From the NCBI RefSeq assembly GCF_000196795.1, contig NC_014259.1:2976001-3040000 (forward strand): a DNA stretch of 64,000 nt, given 5' to 3'. Position numbers and translations under genes: made by a program. This DNA comes from Acinetobacter oleivorans DR1 (lineage in GTDB: Bacteria; Pseudomonadota; Gammaproteobacteria; Pseudomonadales; Moraxellaceae). The notes under the pieces are model-generated. The model made no database searches, was not told where the DNA came from, and saw only the letters and a program-made list of their open reading frames with translations. This document shows positions 1-8,640 of the stretch, in pieces (positions within the stretch are counted from its first letter, which is position 1; every line of letters starts with the position of its first letter).

Positions 1-1040
1 AGCTGACAGCAGTTGCTAAATATGTGCATTACTGGTGGCCTCATATTCCTGCTTGGATATCAGCCTTATTTTTCTTTGTTTTAGTCACATGCTTGAACTT
101 AGGCAACGTTAAATTTTATGGTGAATCTGAGTTTTGGTTAGCCATTATTAAAGTCGCGGCGGTCATTGCCATGATCGTGTTTGGCTTATATTTATTGCTC
201 ACCGCAGGTAGTGACTCTATCGCTAGCTTTTCAAACCTATGGCAGCATGGCGGATTTTTCCCGCATGGATTCTCTGGCCTGTTTTATATGCTCGCCTTTT
301 TAATGTTTGCCTTTGGCGGTATTGAACTGATTGGGATGACTGCTGCTGAAGCCGAAAATCCTGAAAAAAGTATTCCACAAGCCATTAACCAAGTCATCTT
401 TCGAATCTTAGTTTTCTATGTGGCTTCACTTGCTATCATCATGTCGCTCATTCCGTGGAATCAGCTTGACCTTGGTGGTTTAGATAAAAGTCCATTTGTG
501 ATGATTTTTAGTCAGCTTGGGATTGGCTGGGCAGCGCATTTGCTTAACTTTATTATTTTAACGGCTGCACTGTCTGTTTATAACAGCGGTATGTACGCAA
601 ACAGTCGCATGTTGTACGGCTTAGCAGTACAAGGCCACGCATCTAAAGTTTTTACAAAAGTCAGCAAACAAGGGGTTCCTACACCTGCTGTTATTTTCTC
701 TTCTATTCTGATTTTTGGTTGCGTGTTACTGAACTATTTTATCCCAGAAGAAGCTTTAAGCTATCTCATGTACATGGCTGTAGCAGCTTTAGTTTTAAAC
801 TGGGCAATCATTAGCTTTACTCATTTGAAGTTTAAACGTGCCATGAAACTTGAAGGTAAAGTTGTCAAATTCCCTGCACTATTTTCACCTTTAAGTAACT
901 ATATCGTTTTGATTTTTATTGGCATGATTTTATATATCATGTGGACTCAAGGCTTTGAAAAATCAGTTATTTTAATTCCAATTTGGATTGCATTCATGTT
1001 TGGATTATATAAATTTTTGAGTTGGAAAAAATCACTCTAA
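1..1040 (+). CDS. Amino-acid permease (APC superfamily, AAT family), 5' end outside window
   Basis: The reading frame is open to the first base of the window, so only about the last 345 residues are present and the true start lies upstream. The protein is a chain of hydrophobic segments, roughly eight to nine in this part. It carries the signature stretch GGIELIGMTAAEAENP followed by KSIPQAIN, which is characteristic of the proton-coupled amino-acid transporter (AAT) family that includes CycA, AroP, GabP and AnsP. Such proteins import amino acids across the inner membrane by proton symport. The substrate cannot be fixed from this fragment. A terminator hairpin follows directly, so it is the last gene of its transcript. 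Confidence 0.85.
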   Translation, partial: LTAVAKYVHYWWPHIPAWISALFFFVLVTCLNLGNVKFYGESEFWLAIIKVAAVIAMIVFGLYLLLTAGSDSIASFSNLWQHGGFFPHGFSGLFYMLAFLMFAFGGIELIGMTAAEAENPEKSIPQAINQVIFRILVFYVASLAIIMSLIPWNQLDLGGLDKSPFVMIFSQLGIGWAAHLLNFIILTAALSVYNSGMYANSRMLYGLAVQGHASKVFTKVSKQGVPTPAVIFSSILIFGCVLLNYFIPEEALSYLMYMAVAALVLNWAIISFTHLKFKRAMKLEGKVVKFPALFSPLSNYIVLIFIGMILYIMWTQGFEKSVILIPIWIAFMFGLYKFLSWKKSL

Positions 1041-1044
1041 TCTT

Positions 1045-1080
1045 CAAAAAAGGCTTATTCAAACAGGATAAGCCTTTTAT
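1045..1080 (+). terminator. Rho-independent terminator of the permease gene
   Basis: Arms AAAGGCTTAT and ATAAGCCTTT around a short loop, flanked by A-rich and T-rich runs, lie directly after the permease stop codon. The structure could work in both directions. Confidence 0.8.
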
Positions 1081-1419
1081 CATTAAATAGCTTGTCCTCT
1101 TAAATAACTTCAAAAAATCTACTCAAAAAAACCATTCACATTTTATTCATCATTATTAAATTTTTCGCTGCTAGACACATTGATATGTAAGCCTTAGTCA
1201 TTCTAAACATCGGTATTTAATGAGATAATTATTAAAGTACAAGTGTTTACATGATCTATAAATATTTGTGTCAATGTTCAGCTAAAATCAAAGCAGACCA
1301 GTTATCGTTACAATCACTCAATAGGAAAAAGACACTTCATCGAAAGACAGGTTCTTTACCCACTTTACTGATTTAGCACCGTCAACTGTGTCACTCAATG
1401 ATGAAAGACAGGAAATTTT
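1081..1419. other. Intergenic region, no gene seen
   Basis: About 340 AT-rich bases between the permease terminator and the zinc-ribbon gene. No open frame with a credible start was found. It presumably holds the promoter of the downstream gene, but I could not single out a convincing -35/-10 pair. Confidence 0.5.
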
Positions 1420-1779
1420 ATGGAAAAAGCTCTGCAATGTCCTAAGTGTGGATCTACAGAAATTGAAGCACGTGACCATGACAAATTACTTAGAACAACT
1501 GGCGGTGTTTTACTGACAGCTGCTGGTACAACAGCAGGCACAGTAGGTGGTGCTGCAACTGGAGCTTCTGTTGGTGCAGCGATTGGTACGATTGCTGGCC
1601 CTTTAGGTGTGATTGTTGGCGGAACTGTAGGAACTTTTGTCGGTGCAATTAGCGCAGGTATTACTGGCGGTGTAGTTGGCAATATTTTTGGTAAAAAAGC
1701 AGGCGTAATGATCGATAAAAATATCTTTCAGGATTATCGCTGTCTAAAGTGTAAATATCGTTTTAAGCAAAAGAAGTAA
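1420..1779 (+). CDS. Zinc-ribbon protein with glycine-zipper membrane segment
   Basis: 119 residues, function unknown. An N-terminal CPKCGS and a C-terminal CLKCKYRF together form a split four-cysteine zinc ribbon. Between them, residues of about 28-95 are very rich in Gly, Ala, Thr and Val with small-residue spacing (for example AAGTTAGTVGGAATGASVGAA), typical of glycine-zipper membrane or oligomerising segments. A likely ribosome binding site (AGGA) lies eight bases upstream of the ATG. The combination suggests a membrane-associated small protein whose cytosolic ends are joined by a metal. That topology is inference. It is a single gene with its own downstream hairpin. Confidence 0.7.
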   Translation: MEKALQCPKCGSTEIEARDHDKLLRTTGGVLLTAAGTTAGTVGGAATGASVGAAIGTIAGPLGVIVGGTVGTFVGAISAGITGGVVGNIFGKKAGVMIDKNIFQDYRCLKCKYRFKQKK

Positions 1780-1789
1780 AATCAATTAA

Positions 1790-1820
1790 GTAGGAGAACT
1801 AGTTGCTCTAGCTCTCCTGC
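1790..1820 (+). terminator. Hairpin after zinc-ribbon gene
   Basis: Two 13-base arms (GTAGGAGAACTAG and CTAGCTCTCCTGC) pair with one wobble and one mismatch around a five-base loop, ten bases after the stop codon. The following sequence is only weakly T-rich, so efficiency is uncertain. Confidence 0.55.
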
Positions 1821-1909
1821 TATTATAAATACCACAGGACTCTACAAATATAAGTCTTAATTTTTCAAGGATGGGAAAGTTCTTAGACTGTTATCTGACT
1901 CTTATTGAC

Positions 1910-3592
1910 CTAACTAGCTGCTTTTAAGCCCTGCTGGACTTGTTGATATTGATCAAAAAGCTGTTCTTGCTTAACCTCTTGACTACCTACACTGCATACA
2001 GCTTTATCTTCAGCAACTTTTTTATCAACTTCTTCACCTTTTCCACTACGACGCGATTCATAAACTGTTCTTTGTCGGAAGTAACTGAATGGTTCCGCAT
2101 TACTGATAAAACCATATTTGGAGTCATGTATATAATTCTGATAAAAGTCCATAATTTCTGGGCTTGCTCCTTTTCTCCAACTTGCAAACTCCCAATCATC
2201 AATACCCAAATAAAACTCGTAAGCTTTCGAAACAGGTGACAATAATCTAAAGATATTAATTCCCCCTGTTGTATTGGGAGCAGTGAGTTTCTGTAGTTTT
2301 TCTAAACGACTAATCTCAGTTGCCATATCTGATGGACCAATGGGAATATATTCACGAATTTTATTGTCATTACGCGCTTGCTGACTTACAGAAATAATTT
2401 TCTTTTCAGCTAAAGCCCCGTAAGCTGCATAATAGACTTTCATTGTGGCAATAATTTGATCTTGAATTTTTCCACTAGATTGCATTTCTGCTTTCACGGC
2501 ATTATATAAATGTAGGGTTTTATCTTGAATTTCAAACTGCTCAACAAATAAAGCCCCGTATTTTTCTTTTAATTGATTATAGTCAAACATACGAACACCC
2601 GCATTTACTGCTTCCTCCAACATATCCTTCAGCGGAATGCGAGCATAGTTATCATTTACATTTTGACTTCCCGGAGCATAACCTCCCCCAACATCCGAAT
2701 GCATACCCGGATAGACAATTTCTTTCCAGTTAGGGTTCGCAATTTCACCATTTTCTTTATGAATTAAATCAACTGGAAAGGCAAAACGCTGTTCATTTCC
2801 TGCAATATGATGAACACACATTTTTACCCGTTGATCAATGACCATATCCCGGCCTTCAAAAGTTAAATTATTATTTAAGTTAGTCGCAGGTAAGCCAAAA
2901 GAGGCAACAGTATCAAATATCCCCATAAATTTAAATTCGATAGGATATTTTCCAGTGCCATAAGTCAAGCCATTGCAATCAGATTCACACTGCCACATAA
3001 ACTGATTGGTAAAAGCACGTGCTAAAGCAGCACCACGTGAAAAGCCAAACGTAGAAATATTAATTTTTTTGATGAGACGATGTTGACTTAAACTTTTCTC
3101 TACTTCAGCAAAACTATAAACTTTTTTTTCGCTAGCATATTTACTCGTATCTATTTCTGCTTTTTTCGCATTCATAATCATGACTTGTTTTAAAGCATCA
3201 TTAAGTTGATCTTCACCATAATCGAGCCGCCGAGTACCGCCTGATCCTACACCAAGTCCCAAACCACTATGATCTTGGATCATAGCAAGTGCTCGTTGGA
3301 AAATATTTAACTGGCCATTAAAACGCGTTCCTACACCTGATACATATATTGAGTAATTTGTTCTAATCCCGTTACTTTCACTTTCTTGAGCATATTGATC
3401 AGCAGTTTTCCATAGCCTTGCAGGATTTGACCATTTCTTTAGTTCTTCATCAGCATCTTTATTATTACCTGTCCCATCAAAAAAGACAGAAATATGAACG
3501 ACATCTGAACAATCTTGTTTTGCCACAGGTGAAGTGTTTGGAACATCACTATTAGTTTCTACAGTTCGTTTGATAACTGTTTTTTTAAACAT
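1910..3592 (-). CDS. T6SS phospholipase-type effector, DUF2235 (Tle family)
   Basis: 560 residues. The DUF2235 alpha/beta-hydrolase fold begins with HISVFFDGTGNN (about residues 33-44), has a nucleophile elbow GFSRG at 183-187 (Ser185), and continues with GIFDTVASFG (Asp227) and PGMHSDVGGGY (His298, Asp300). These are the motifs of the T6SS lipase effector Tle1 group, which hydrolyses membrane phospholipids of rival cells. There is no signal peptide, as expected for a VgrG-delivered toxin. It is the last gene of the vgrG operon, and its start overlaps the stop of the preceding lipoprotein gene by one base. That tight coupling is typical of a toxin with its immunity protein. Which acidic residue completes the triad is inferred. 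Confidence 0.85.
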   Translation of the reverse strand: MFKKTVIKRTVETNSDVPNTSPVAKQDCSDVVHISVFFDGTGNNKDADEELKKWSNPARLWKTADQYAQESESNGIRTNYSIYVSGVGTRFNGQLNIFQRALAMIQDHSGLGLGVGSGGTRRLDYGEDQLNDALKQVMIMNAKKAEIDTSKYASEKKVYSFAEVEKSLSQHRLIKKINISTFGFSRGAALARAFTNQFMWQCESDCNGLTYGTGKYPIEFKFMGIFDTVASFGLPATNLNNNLTFEGRDMVIDQRVKMCVHHIAGNEQRFAFPVDLIHKENGEIANPNWKEIVYPGMHSDVGGGYAPGSQNVNDNYARIPLKDMLEEAVNAGVRMFDYNQLKEKYGALFVEQFEIQDKTLHLYNAVKAEMQSSGKIQDQIIATMKVYYAAYGALAEKKIISVSQQARNDNKIREYIPIGPSDMATEISRLEKLQKLTAPNTTGGINIFRLLSPVSKAYEFYLGIDDWEFASWRKGASPEIMDFYQNYIHDSKYGFISNAEPFSYFRQRTVYESRRSGKGEEVDKKVAEDKAVCSVGSQEVKQEQLFDQYQQVQQGLKAAS

Positions 3593-4017
3593 TATTTAGC
3601 CCCATTCTTTTTTATTCTTTCTTGCCACTTTAAACCCTTTTCAGTTGGGTTTGGCCAATTAAGAGATGTAATTATTTCAATAGTGTCATCTGGGTATAGA
3701 TGGACAACAAGATATTTCATATCCTTAACGTCATTCTTTTTTAAAAAAACTTGATTTTTCGCTGTATGTAATTCACCAGTTTTAGCATCTTTCCAAGTTA
3801 CATTCTGTAAACCTAGTATCACTGGCGAAGTATTCATCGAGCCTAGTGCTCCACCGATAATATGATTATTTAGTTTCACATCATAAGTATTATATGACGG
3901 ATTATAATTAACAGATGTTGTCCCCATATAATATGTTGCGTTTGGGCCAATACCAGCACAACCTGCAGCACTAAATGCTAAACTTATTGGTAAGAGTAAA
4001 AACTTTTTAAGACTCAT
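3592..4017 (-). CDS. Putative T6SS immunity lipoprotein (Tli-like)
   Basis: 141 residues. A basic, hydrophobic N-terminus ends in AAGC, a plausible though imperfect lipobox, so the mature protein would be anchored to the inner or outer membrane from Cys19 and face the periplasm. That is where a phospholipase effector must be neutralised. The gene stops in the first codon of the effector gene and shares its transcript. I recognise no named domain. The immunity role is inferred from lipidation, periplasmic location and the one-base overlap with the effector gene. Confidence 0.7.
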   Translation of the reverse strand: MSLKKFLLLPISLAFSAAGCAGIGPNATYYMGTTSVNYNPSYNTYDVKLNNHIIGGALGSMNTSPVILGLQNVTWKDAKTGELHTAKNQVFLKKNDVKDMKYLVVHLYPDDTIEIITSLNWPNPTEKGLKWQERIKKNGAK

Positions 4018-4151
4018 GGTATTTCCTCATTTCTCCTTGCTATCTTGGACCTTTTATAGCTGAACTTACTCAATTATTAGATGTGGTAGTTTCTAATGTA
4101 TAAACAGGCTACAAATATACAAATGAATATTCATAAGCTCACTACCATCAC

Positions 4152-4232
4152 TTAAATTTGTCCATACATCCAATTACAACCTGTTAAAATTACTGGTATA
4201 ACAAGTAAAATAAATAGCATTTTATATTTCAT
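4152..4232 (-). CDS. Very small lipoprotein, 26 residues
   Basis: An ATG preceded by a strong GGAGAG ribosome binding site opens a 26-codon frame, MKYKMLFILLVIPVILTGC followed by NWMYGQI and a stop. It has a textbook lipoprotein signal: a basic start, a hydrophobic core and an LTGC lipobox. Processing would leave an eight-residue lipopeptide. It sits between the DUF4123 gene and the immunity lipoprotein gene on the same strand. It may be the decayed remnant of an additional immunity lipoprotein gene or a genuine miniature lipoprotein. No protein evidence exists here. Confidence 0.5.
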   Translation of the reverse strand: MKYKMLFILLVIPVILTGCNWMYGQI

Positions 4233-4305
4233 TATTTCTCTCCATTTTAAATTCATATTGACTTACTCTCACTAAAGCCATATTAATCATAATTAAAAAA
4301 AGTGA

Positions 4306-5211
4306 TTACCCAGCTTTAGACATCAAACTATTCATAATCTGATCCATTGTTAGCTTTCTATCTTTCAAATTATTTAACAAATGCTGTAGGTTATCATCTG
4401 ACTCAAACTGGACTCCGTACATCAATTTTAGGCAGATAAAATTTAAAATATCGCGAGTACCAGATAAATAGTGATCTCTTGCTTCAGGGATACTTTCAAT
4501 TACAAATTCATATAATGACTCATCATCAATTTTATCAACCAAAAATGAGTTATTGAGTTTAAGGTAATAAATTAGATTGTCAGGAAAAGTAGCCTCGACC
4601 ATCATTTCTTCTTGTTCCACCGTGAAATGTAAAGGCTTTTCGATTGATGGCAGTACTTCAACACGCTCATTTAATCCAAATATACTTTGCAGATTGCTTA
4701 ATCGATCCCAATACCACCAGCTTTGAACAGGTTTTAGTAAAGCTTCAATTTGCTGGGGATTAAATACAGGGCCTTGTACATATAAAGTTTTATCAGCTTT
4801 GTGCCCAACTAATGTCGCTAAGATAGCGGGATCCCAAAATGCCAACATCATTTCTAGACCACCGTCAAATTCAACATCTAAAAAATTTCTTAAGTGCTTA
4901 TATAGATAATCAAAAGTTAAAGGCGTAATAATAATTGTCATTTTGGGTGTGCCAGCAATATTACTTTCAATCCACTCCCATTCAAGTGATGTAAAGTTTT
5001 TAGGTAGCTGAATTAAATGTGGAGAAATCTCTTTAGCTTTTTCACCACTAGCTTCTTTAAGTAGACATTTTTGACGTAAATGCTCTAAAACCTTTAAAAA
5101 CTTTTTATCTTGGGCTGCATCAGCGATTGCATAAATATTTAATCCAATTTGATCAAGCGGATATCTTTCAAACGTTTTAAATAAGTACTGGAGACTTTGA
5201 TTATCTATCAT
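4306..5211 (-). CDS. DUF4123 VgrG-associated chaperone (Tap/TEC type)
   Basis: 301 residues, soluble. The N-terminal half matches DUF4123: LNIYAIADAAQD near residue 25, SPHLIQL near 65, and WEWIESN followed by a hydrophobic strand near 80-100, then GGLEMMLAFWDPAIL around 120-135. DUF4123 proteins are adaptors that load a specific effector onto its cognate VgrG and are not themselves secreted. Here the ATG follows the vgrG stop codon without any spacer, so translation is coupled. The effector gene lies two genes downstream. The C-terminal 150 residues are less recognisable and may give effector specificity. Confidence 0.8.
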   Translation of the reverse strand: MIDNQSLQYLFKTFERYPLDQIGLNIYAIADAAQDKKFLKVLEHLRQKCLLKEASGEKAKEISPHLIQLPKNFTSLEWEWIESNIAGTPKMTIIITPLTFDYLYKHLRNFLDVEFDGGLEMMLAFWDPAILATLVGHKADKTLYVQGPVFNPQQIEALLKPVQSWWYWDRLSNLQSIFGLNERVEVLPSIEKPLHFTVEQEEMMVEATFPDNLIYYLKLNNSFLVDKIDDESLYEFVIESIPEARDHYLSGTRDILNFICLKLMYGVQFESDDNLQHLLNNLKDRKLTMDQIMNSLMSKAG

Positions 5212-7839
5212 TTACATTCCATCTCCTTTATTGATGAAAGCTCCACGTTGTGCTGCGCGTCGAGCAAGACATTCCCAACAAATATTATTTGGAAAGATCG
5301 GAAGCGTTGGGCTTTCACTTGCACCTGTTGTAAAGAGATGTTGACCTGCTTTCGCAGTAAACTTATTTGGTGTAATGACCGTGACGCCATCACCATTAAT
5401 TTTTAGAGCACTATCTTTTGCTTTAAATACAATTTCCGTTGGACTATGGATTTCTACTTTACCTTCAGAGGATGTTATTTTTACATCGAGTCTTGCAGAA
5501 ACATCTAATACATTATCTTGCGATTGCAGATCAAACTTCCCTTTTGCTGCATAAATTTTTAAATCTTCCTCACCTGCAAACAGGCTTACTTTTTTCTTAG
5601 CATTTAAAATTAGATGTTCATCAGTACTGACATTAATGGATTGCCCACTGCCAACTGTTACGCTATCCAAAGCATTAATATGTATATTCTTTCCAGAAAC
5701 TAAAGAAATACTATCTGGAGAGGCAAGTAACATCAAAGCTTCTTTAGTCGCTTTTAAGTCAGACCACTGAGATTCAATCGTTTTAATATACTGATCAATA
5801 TTTTCAAGCATGTCAGCAGCTTCTGCTTTCTGTTTCACGGCATACTCAGATAAAGCTTTCATACTTTCTAAACTTTCCGTGAAGTTTTGAACCGCTTCTT
5901 TTGCCTCTAAATGTATATCCGTTGCATTACTCTGAACAAATGTTGAGATATACAATCCTTTACTTCGAATTGCACCTGCACGATCTGTTCTTAATTCAAA
6001 TCCCTCACCACGCCCCTCACTCGTCGCAGTTTCTTTAGGATAACTTAAATTCCCTAAGTTAAGCTGTGTAGCACCATGACTACTATGTAGCTGAGCACTA
6101 ATTTGGCCAGTTGTGTCGTCAAAGCGAAGTTGGTTATAGCCCATACCTCCGACTTCTTTCGAACGAATACCACTCAGTTTTTTTGTGTCAGGTAATTGTC
6201 CTTTAATATCGAACTTCGTTGGAGAACGCTGCGCCTCATGGATGCGTCCCGTTACAAATGGTCGATCAATGTTGCCATCAAAGAAATCAATTACTACGAT
6301 TTCATCTTTACGAGGTAAAAAACGTGCTCCGTAACCTTCACCAGCCCAAGGAGTGAGGACGTCTACCCAAGCCGAATCTGTATCACTATTATTAGCCCCC
6401 GCACCACCATCATGGGCATGGTCATCTGTACGCGTAAATAGGAATCTGACTTTTATTCGCCCCCATTCATCCACATGAATTTCTTCACCATCACTGACTA
6501 CCTTGGCACGTTGGACATGAGCAACAGGGCGATGCTTCAATGGATCATATTCAGGGACAACGTTAATATTTCTACGAACAACTACAAATTCATTGGCCTG
6601 ACGCTCTTGTTCACTGTCTTTACTGTTTTGCCAGTGACTTAAGGTCAATAGTTTCTCTACTTGGTCTTGAATATCTTTAGGTAGGTTATTTTGATTATAA
6701 AAGTACTTATTAAGGATCAAAAACTCCCTATCTTGCTGACTATGATTTTTTTCTAACTCTGGATAGTCAATCAATTGGAACCAATAACCGACTTGAGTAT
6801 CTCGTACACTACTATGCGCAGTAAAATACTTGGCTTGTAATGCCTGATATTGGTTTAAGTGCATATTCAGTTTTTCTAACTGAGAATTACTTGAAGCGGT
6901 GGCTTGATCCTCTCCTTTAAGATCGCTTATCCAAGCAGGAGATATATTCCACGCCTGTTCTAAACTTAAGCTTTCATTTTCTCGCTGAGCACTGTGTTGA
7001 TGTGAGCTGACCACTGAACCACTAGCATCTTCTTGACTTAGACTGTCAGCTTGCCAACGTTGTACATGGATAGCAGTTGGTTGTAACTGTCGCTGAGCAA
7101 TAAAACTAGTGATGCTGTCATATTGTTCAGTCGCATTTGAACGGTGATAACGAATGGATCTGCGTTCGAGCGATTGAAACTGACCATTATCATCAATTAA
7201 ACGTAGTTTTTGTGCCTCAATGTTCTGGCTATTACTTGCTACAAGATAACTCGCCTCATCCACAAGCCAATTAATCGATTCTTCACGCATTATTCGAGTT
7301 AAATATGCATAATCACTTTCATTCGACTGCATAGAAAATGGACGTACATCATACGTTTTTGTTAAACCACTCGTATCTAACAGTAAACTTGACGCAAACA
7401 ACGGACTTTTATTCTGCCATTCCTTAAAGATGACTTCGATAATATCCACAATGCTTTTATTCATAAACACACGACTGTTACGTCGTTTATGCCATAAGCT
7501 TGTAGCATCCTGCATAGTCAAGCGATATAAACTAAAAGCGCCATCGCTTTGACCTTGGCTAGCACCAGTGACAATACCCGTAGTTCTAAAAAGCTGACCT
7601 GCATCTGTTACTTGATCAACTGCAACCTGACATCCAATAAACTGTTTTAATTCAATATATGGATTTGTAGATAAGCAAATAAGCTCTGCCGATAGTCCAT
7701 CATTAATGCCATGATAACCATCAATACGTTGCAACATAATCTGTGAATTAAGCTCAGTATTTGAAAACTGGATACTAATCGCACGTTTTTGAGCGCCAAA
7801 TCCTATTTTTTCCAAAATACTAAAGATATTGTTCAACAT
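5212..7839 (-). CDS. vgrG: Type VI secretion tip protein VgrG
   Basis: 875 residues, the puncturing tip of the T6SS. The gp27-like base occupies about residues 1-400. The gp5-like OB fold follows (VDEWGRIKVRF near 455, then AWVDVLTPWAGEGYGARFLPR and DGNIDRPFVTGRIHE). The DUF2345 beta-helical extension runs to about 830. After the helix comes a roughly 45-residue tail with a short Cys-containing motif (NNICWECLARRAAQR) that could be the adaptor or effector docking end. It is the first gene of the cassette with the DUF4123 chaperone, lipoproteins and Tle effector. It is an orphan vgrG locus, because no tss structural genes are in the window. Confidence 0.93.
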   Translation of the reverse strand: MLNNIFSILEKIGFGAQKRAISIQFSNTELNSQIMLQRIDGYHGINDGLSAELICLSTNPYIELKQFIGCQVAVDQVTDAGQLFRTTGIVTGASQGQSDGAFSLYRLTMQDATSLWHKRRNSRVFMNKSIVDIIEVIFKEWQNKSPLFASSLLLDTSGLTKTYDVRPFSMQSNESDYAYLTRIMREESINWLVDEASYLVASNSQNIEAQKLRLIDDNGQFQSLERRSIRYHRSNATEQYDSITSFIAQRQLQPTAIHVQRWQADSLSQEDASGSVVSSHQHSAQRENESLSLEQAWNISPAWISDLKGEDQATASSNSQLEKLNMHLNQYQALQAKYFTAHSSVRDTQVGYWFQLIDYPELEKNHSQQDREFLILNKYFYNQNNLPKDIQDQVEKLLTLSHWQNSKDSEQERQANEFVVVRRNINVVPEYDPLKHRPVAHVQRAKVVSDGEEIHVDEWGRIKVRFLFTRTDDHAHDGGAGANNSDTDSAWVDVLTPWAGEGYGARFLPRKDEIVVIDFFDGNIDRPFVTGRIHEAQRSPTKFDIKGQLPDTKKLSGIRSKEVGGMGYNQLRFDDTTGQISAQLHSSHGATQLNLGNLSYPKETATSEGRGEGFELRTDRAGAIRSKGLYISTFVQSNATDIHLEAKEAVQNFTESLESMKALSEYAVKQKAEAADMLENIDQYIKTIESQWSDLKATKEALMLLASPDSISLVSGKNIHINALDSVTVGSGQSINVSTDEHLILNAKKKVSLFAGEEDLKIYAAKGKFDLQSQDNVLDVSARLDVKITSSEGKVEIHSPTEIVFKAKDSALKINGDGVTVITPNKFTAKAGQHLFTTGASESPTLPIFPNNICWECLARRAAQRGAFINKGDGM

Positions 7840-8095
7840 TATGATGCAAACCTTATTATTAATTAAACAAGTCTAACAGAATGACAAGTCTGTCTCAATT
7901 TAAGGTATTTCATGTTTTGTTTATATTAGTATCTTCTCACTTGCTTTATTTAAATCTAAAACTGACCTTAAATTTTAACAACAAAATATTTACAACTAAC
8001 TTTAGTGAAGAGAAGCAATCAAAAACAGTAACTTACTTTACATTATCAAGAGGACATGAAAAAATTGCTACCTCATATAACATCTGAAAGTTAAA

Positions 8096-8566
8096 ATGAA
8101 AAAAATATTATTTTTAAGTTTAGTAAGTATTCTTAGCTCATATAGTTTTGCTGAAGACAATAGTTCAATTTACCGTGGACTTGGCACTGGCACTAATGAC
8201 TTTTTAAAGTTTGAAATACTAAAAAAACAAGGCTTTATAGCAAAAAAAGCAAATATTTCAAGAGCTGATTATAATGATATATACAAACTGAAAAAGCCTT
8301 ATCAATTTATGGGGCAAAATGTTGTATTAATCTCAGATGAATACATGTCTGAATATGTGGGCTGCTGTGTTAGTGAAGGTTGGGGAGCAGTATTTAAACA
8401 AACCTCTAATTTGAAATTGATTAAACAATTTGCAAAAACCAATCAATGCAAAATCTCTCCTATAGAACAAGATAGAACTTACTATGGATTTAAAATCACT
8501 TTATTACCCAAAGGTAATTACTATGAATTATCATGCCGCGAACGCGATTTAGATGAATCCCAATAA
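8096..8566 (+). CDS. Secreted protein of unknown function
   Basis: 156 residues. The signal peptide is clear: MKK, a hydrophobic core and a likely cut after SYSFA, giving a mature protein of about 137 residues starting EDNSS. Four cysteines (a vicinal CC near residue 100, and one each near 123 and 152) could form periplasmic disulfides. It lies divergent from vgrG and convergent with the next gene. I recognise no family. Its place beside a T6SS cassette makes a periplasmic defence or immunity role imaginable, but nothing in the sequence shows it. Confidence 0.7.
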   Translation: MKKILFLSLVSILSSYSFAEDNSSIYRGLGTGTNDFLKFEILKKQGFIAKKANISRADYNDIYKLKKPYQFMGQNVVLISDEYMSEYVGCCVSEGWGAVFKQTSNLKLIKQFAKTNQCKISPIEQDRTYYGFKITLLPKGNYYELSCRERDLDESQ

Positions 8567-8592
8567 ATCGAAGTTAAATTCTAAAAATAGAA

Positions 8593-8613
8593 AGCCAAAC
8601 TATAAGTTTGGCT
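8593..8613. terminator. Inverted repeat between convergent genes
   Basis: Perfect 8-base arms AGCCAAAC and GTTTGGCT around a 5-base loop lie between two convergent genes. There is no strong T-run, so it may be a weak or bidirectional terminator. Confidence 0.45.
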
Positions 8614-8640
8614 AGAAGAATCGGACGGCTATAAACTATA

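Noticed and set aside
1395..1682. 95-codon minus-strand frame rich in Pro/Ala/Val
   Set aside because: Antisense image of the glycine-zipper gene at 1420-1779.
7881..8087. 68-codon plus-strand frame directly before the secreted protein gene
   Set aside because: No ribosome binding site, composition of a leader, no recognisable protein. More likely the 5' region of the gene at 8096.
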